DNA from: Thuidium tamariscinum
Lineage: Eukaryota > Streptophyta > Bryopsida > Hypnales > Thuidiaceae
NCBI GenBank assembly: GCA_947034885.2
Contig: OZ019759.1
Span: forward strand, 9,178,501 to 9,242,500
Length of the DNA stretch: 64,000 nt
Direction of reading: 5' to 3'
A model generated the notes under the pieces. It was not told where the DNA came from. It saw only the letters and a list, made by a program, of their open reading frames with translations, and did no database searches. This document shows positions 60,593-64,000 of this stretch, one piece after another. Position 1 is the stretch's first letter; each line of letters opens with the position of its first letter. Made by a program: the position numbers and the translations under genes.

Positions 60593-61882
60593 GTAAATTC
60601 CCCATTATACTCACAAAAATCACTGTAGAGTATAACTAAGTGACTCTAAAGATCGAACCCACGAGATTCTGTGAAGTATCTGGCTTAGTTAAACGATTAA
60701 GATAGGATAGCCCTGAAACTCTACAACCCGGTTTCTAGATCTAGAACCGGAAACACCAAAACAACCCGAACACAACAACCCGTTATCCTGTTCAAAACCG
60801 GTTTTCTAACAATCTGGCCCGGAAAGGATCCGCTCCTTGACTCTTCCGGCTTTCCGGAATTTATTCGTTCCGTCAGACTGCAACGGATCCGCTCCCTAAC
60901 GGATTCCGCTCCTGGTTTCCTCTCTGGATCAATCCATCCACACCCGTTCCTCAATCTGGTTTAGCTTTGCCTCTGTTTTACCATCAAAGGGGTCGCCGCT
61001 TGATTTTGTGAGTAGTAGGCCCACCGCTCCTTCCGTGACTTATAGTGGCTGAAGACCCACTTTCTACCCGTTAATTCTAAAATTACTTCAGATTCGGTTT
61101 GATCCCTCACAACAGTCCAGACAAAGATCCGGACTGTAGGTCACACAGAGATCCCCCGTACGATCTTCTCATACTACAACGACTTTGACACTACTTTCCG
61201 TTCCTGGGGAGCCAGGTGGCTACAAGTGTATCCGTCCGTTCCAACGTCAACCAGAACTCTTCCGTTTGCCACAAAGACGGTGAGACCTCACAGGAGATCG
61301 GACACTCAACTGGGTTTCCCACCCAGGAGCTCTAGCACGATTAAGGAATCCCTCCCTCTCGCCTAGCCTAACAACGGCTTTCTCACCCGGAATCTTAAGT
61401 CCTAGAAGCGCTGAGGCACTAGAATTACACTCCCAACTCTTCTCTACCCGTTCTCATATACCCAGACACGGAAAATAAACACCAAAGGGAGAATGTCGCT
61501 TGCAAAACCACTTGCACCTTCCTAACTCCGCGTCACGCCGCCCTGCCAAACTCGGGAGATACACGCGCAAAGCAAGAGAGAATAAAATACACAAAGATAA
61601 TGCAAAGGAAAAGACTCCCAGTCCACCGCGAGGGGACTGATTTAAATAATCAGCAAAAAGCAAAAAGCGCCATACAAGTCCGCCGCGATTAACGCTCGAC
61701 GGATCCGTTCCTACCTACTTCTGAACCGGAACGGATTCCAACCCGCTCCAAGTTCCTAAATCGGACCGGATTTCCTCCTGATCCGTTCCTAAGTCAAAAA
61801 CTACAAAAACAGGAAAATCTAACACCTACGTATCCGGCCCTGCTACCCTAGATCCTATAGTCGGGCTTTTCGCCCTGCTGAT
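60593..61882. other. 3' region of repeat copy D
   Basis: From about 60620 the sequence becomes rich in GGATCCG, CCGGA and ACGGATTCC words, the composition of this repeat family. It leads leftward from the stop of copy D. A block AAGTGACTC near 60638 recalls the shared 3' block of copies A and B. No gene is supported. Confidence 0.4.
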
Positions 61883-63505
61883 CTACTCGAAGACCTCGGT
61901 GAGGTTCCGATTCCGTTCCCCGTCTATTGCAACCGGAGCTCCAGTATCCGGACTCGCAGGAGACTCTGACAACTGAATTGCCGCCTCCCGGTTACCCGTT
62001 GACGCTCGCCCCGACTTCTTGGATTGCGGCGTCCTGTCCTTCCCTGGCCTCTGAGGCAACCCTTCGGAAAGATCCGGTAGAGACAGATCGAAGAGTCTGA
62101 CCGGAATTTCCGTCAGCCTCCGGCTGCAGTCTTCCATCCGGTCGGCTGCTTCCCAAACTTGCACCAGAGTTGCCTCCACCCGATCGGAGAAGTCGGTAAG
62201 GATCCGAGCTATCCGGCTTCCGGATAGTTTCTTCTCCTTGTGCACCTCCTCGTCAAACAGGCGAGCCCTGATGACTGCCGATCCGGGTTCCCCGAACGTC
62301 GCCTTCACGTGCTCCGCCACTTTGACGGTCTCCGCCGCCATCTCCCTTGTAGCGGTCTCGTTCTCCCTGAGGACAAGGAGTTCCGCCTTCAAACCGTCAA
62401 CTTCATCCTAAAGTTGACGGTTTTCCGCCTCCAACTTGGCGAGATCCGTGGGGGAGGCGATGCAATTCCCCACTACGCCCGGAAGATCTCTATCCGGTTG
62501 GCCATCAACCATAGCCGCGATAGATTCCAGGGTAATCCGTTTGATCTCCCAATCTGCCCGGATGTCACACAGGATCTTCGTCAATTTGTCGAACGGATCC
62601 TTAGGGCCCTTCGCCTTTGGTGCCGGTTCGGATGGCCCCGGCTCTGACGGTCCCGGTCTGTCCTCCGTGGCCGGATTCCGTCGGACTGGAGGTGATCCTC
62701 TCGTGTTCGGCGGTGTTGATTTATGCCGCTTCACGGGAGGAGCTTCCGGTTCCTCATCTTTGTCCTCCTCTTCCGAGTCGGAATCGGAGGGGGTCTCCTC
62801 GTCATCCGTTTCCGACTCTCCGTACTTCAGGACTATCTCCTGAGCGCGCCAAGTCTTTTCCTCCGTATCCGTGAGGAGCTGTAAGCTGTGATAGAGGTGG
62901 AAGAGGTAGGGAGAGATCGGGGTCGCCCTGCTCCCTGTGAGGTTCCTCAGTAACCGGCCGACCAGCTCCTGGATGATCCGTCCCTAGTCTACTTTCCGGT
63001 CTCCGATCAGAGCACCGAAAATGGTGTTGGCCAGGCCGATCGTGATCCAGGTTGGTTTCTCCGGATGAAGGACCGGAAGCAGAAACTTCAACAGGCGTCT
63101 ATGCCTGTCTTCGTTGCAGTCCATGATCCGGTATCCGTCCTTTGGGTGAGGGGTGCCACTAAACTTGTTTTGGAAGAAGTCTACCTTCCTCCCGGCCGGT
63201 CCGTGCCCCTGGTGCCTGAATCCGTACACGGCCCTCCAGTGCTCTTCCGTCCATTTGTGCGCTACTCCCCGCTCCGTGTTGTCGAACTAATTCGACACCT
63301 TCCCCATCAGTTCCTTCACCATCTTCTCCTCCTTGAACCCCCAGGGTATCTCTGCTAACCCTAGGCAACCCATGGTGGTCAGGTCCTCCATCAGATTGCC
63401 TCTCTCCGGCTTTGTAGAAGGGATGAGCGGAACTACTTTCTTCAGGCGTACTCTTGGGGGTGGGGGTGTGGTGGACTCGTTCCTCTTCCGGCGTAGCTGC
63501 GGCAT
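61883..63505 (-). pseudogene. Repeat-borne ORF family, copy D (best preserved)
   Basis: An essentially single reading frame of about 540 codons from ATG 63505 (MPQLRRKRNESTTPPPPRV). Blocks are MGCLGLAEIPWGFKEEKM, AVYGFRHQGHGPAGRKVDFF, DGYRIMDCNEDRHRRLLKF, ANTIFGALIGDRKVD, SPYLFHLYHSL (about 62900), an acidic linker (SDSEEEDKDEEPEAP), a Ser/Pro/Glu region, then a long helical coiled-coil (LKAELLVLRENETATREM) and a Ser/Pro-rich tail. Only three in-frame stops: TAG near 63287, TAG 62984-62986 (Trp in copy A) and TAG near 62409. The order N-terminal globular, conserved core, coiled coil, basic tail recalls structural (gag-like) proteins, but no zinc knuckle or polymerase is seen. Function unknown. 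Confidence 0.6.
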
Positions 63506-64000
63506 GGCAACTATCCGGAAACACTACCTCACTTCTCTCCTAGCCGCACGTCCCGTTCCTCACACACACTCACAACACAAACACAAAGGCAATCCGCCCG
63601 TAATAACCACCTGCACAGAACACACACAGTCCTCCCGCGCACACCAGCGCTTCAACGCACAGTCTGAAACCCGCGCCGCTGACAACTGCCTGCTCTGACT
63701 AACACCAGCCGCAAACACTGACAGCCGTGCCACAGAAAGTCGCGCCACCAAACACGCGCAAAAAGACAAACTCACAGAAAAGGCGAAAAACGCTGAGGGT
63801 TAAAAAACACACAACGAGGCGCCTGAGAGCAAATGGGCCAACTGAAAATGTCAGGCCTTATATAGTTTCCCGAAATGGATCCGGTCTTCCGGTCCTGATC
63901 ATCCGTTCCCGTTCCTATCCGATCGGTCCAAGTCCGAAAAAGGTCCGGTCCGGATCAAGAACTGAATCCGGATAGAATCCGTTCCTCTCCGGAAAGGGTC
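63506..64000. other. 5' leader of repeat copy D, runs off the window
   Basis: This is GC-richer sequence with frequent CACAC and later CCGGTC/GGATCC words. It probably includes the leader or terminal repeat of the element. No ORF is supported. The right boundary lies beyond 64000. Confidence 0.35.

Noticed and set aside
62240-62874. Overlapping plus-strand frames of 135 and 85 codons.
   Set aside because: They are antisense to copy D, whose minus-strand frame carries the conserved family blocks.

Overview
The window reads as nuclear DNA of a land plant that is almost entirely transposable-element debris. The evidence is GT-AG introns throughout, En/Spm (CACTA) and hAT transposases, short foldback MITEs with 3-bp target duplications, and AT-rich spacers. 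There is no bacterial-type gene organisation, and I saw no rRNA, tRNA or CRISPR array. The ParB-like/methyltransferase-like gene family and the repeat-borne 'FLFHLYH' ORF family resemble hypothetical proteins I associate with non-seed plants (mosses or ferns). That affinity is from memory and is only tentative.

Layout. 1-7260: the 3' part of a CACTA element (element 1, + strand). It carries a tnp2-type transposase with several breaks, dense TGACT subterminal repeats, and a recognisable 3' end (..CTTGTAGTG) at 7260. 7262-8294: a ~1-kb near-perfect foldback. 8290-10731 (-): a wrecked transposase-like ORF. 11.3-16.5 kb: AT-rich spacer with a small MITE-like repeat and a 90-nt hairpin. 16.5-18.6 kb (+): a spliced but stop-ridden ParB-like gene. 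18.6-32 kb: three degenerate minus-strand copies of an unclassified intronless ORF family, plus a foldback CACTA-type MITE at 24649-24874. 32.6-49.5 kb (-): one long multi-exon gene or element. In order it encodes a ParB-like NGQH motif, a permuted (beta-class-like) DNA-methyltransferase fold with eroded motifs, a charged linker, and an FCP1/SCP-like HAD phosphatase region. Its introns and flanks carry a recurring 17-bp quasi-palindrome (TAGGTCRAGTYGACCTA). It is split by a 9.1-kb hAT element (40113-49242, 8-bp TSD), which itself contains a 2.3-kb non-autonomous CACTA element (40528-42814, TSD GTG). A 216-bp MITE (35994-36209, TSD GAG) sits inside one of its exons. 49998-~58.4 kb (-): a second CACTA element of a different subfamily with a degraded tnp2 transposase and a possible TNPA-like accessory ORF. 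58479-60588 (+): a GC-richer spliced gene with clean splice sites, the best candidate for an ordinary host gene. 60.6-64 kb (-): the fourth and best-preserved member of the intronless ORF family, lying just beyond a strong splice donor of that gene.

Nearly every element-borne reading frame is broken. A striking share of the in-frame stops are TAG, and at least eight stand where a relative has tryptophan. This fits long-term cytosine methylation and deamination of silenced repeats. The most unusual item is the ParB-like/methyltransferase-like/HAD-phosphatase gene with its intronic palindrome series. A second, truncated ParB-like copy lies at 16.5-18.6 kb.
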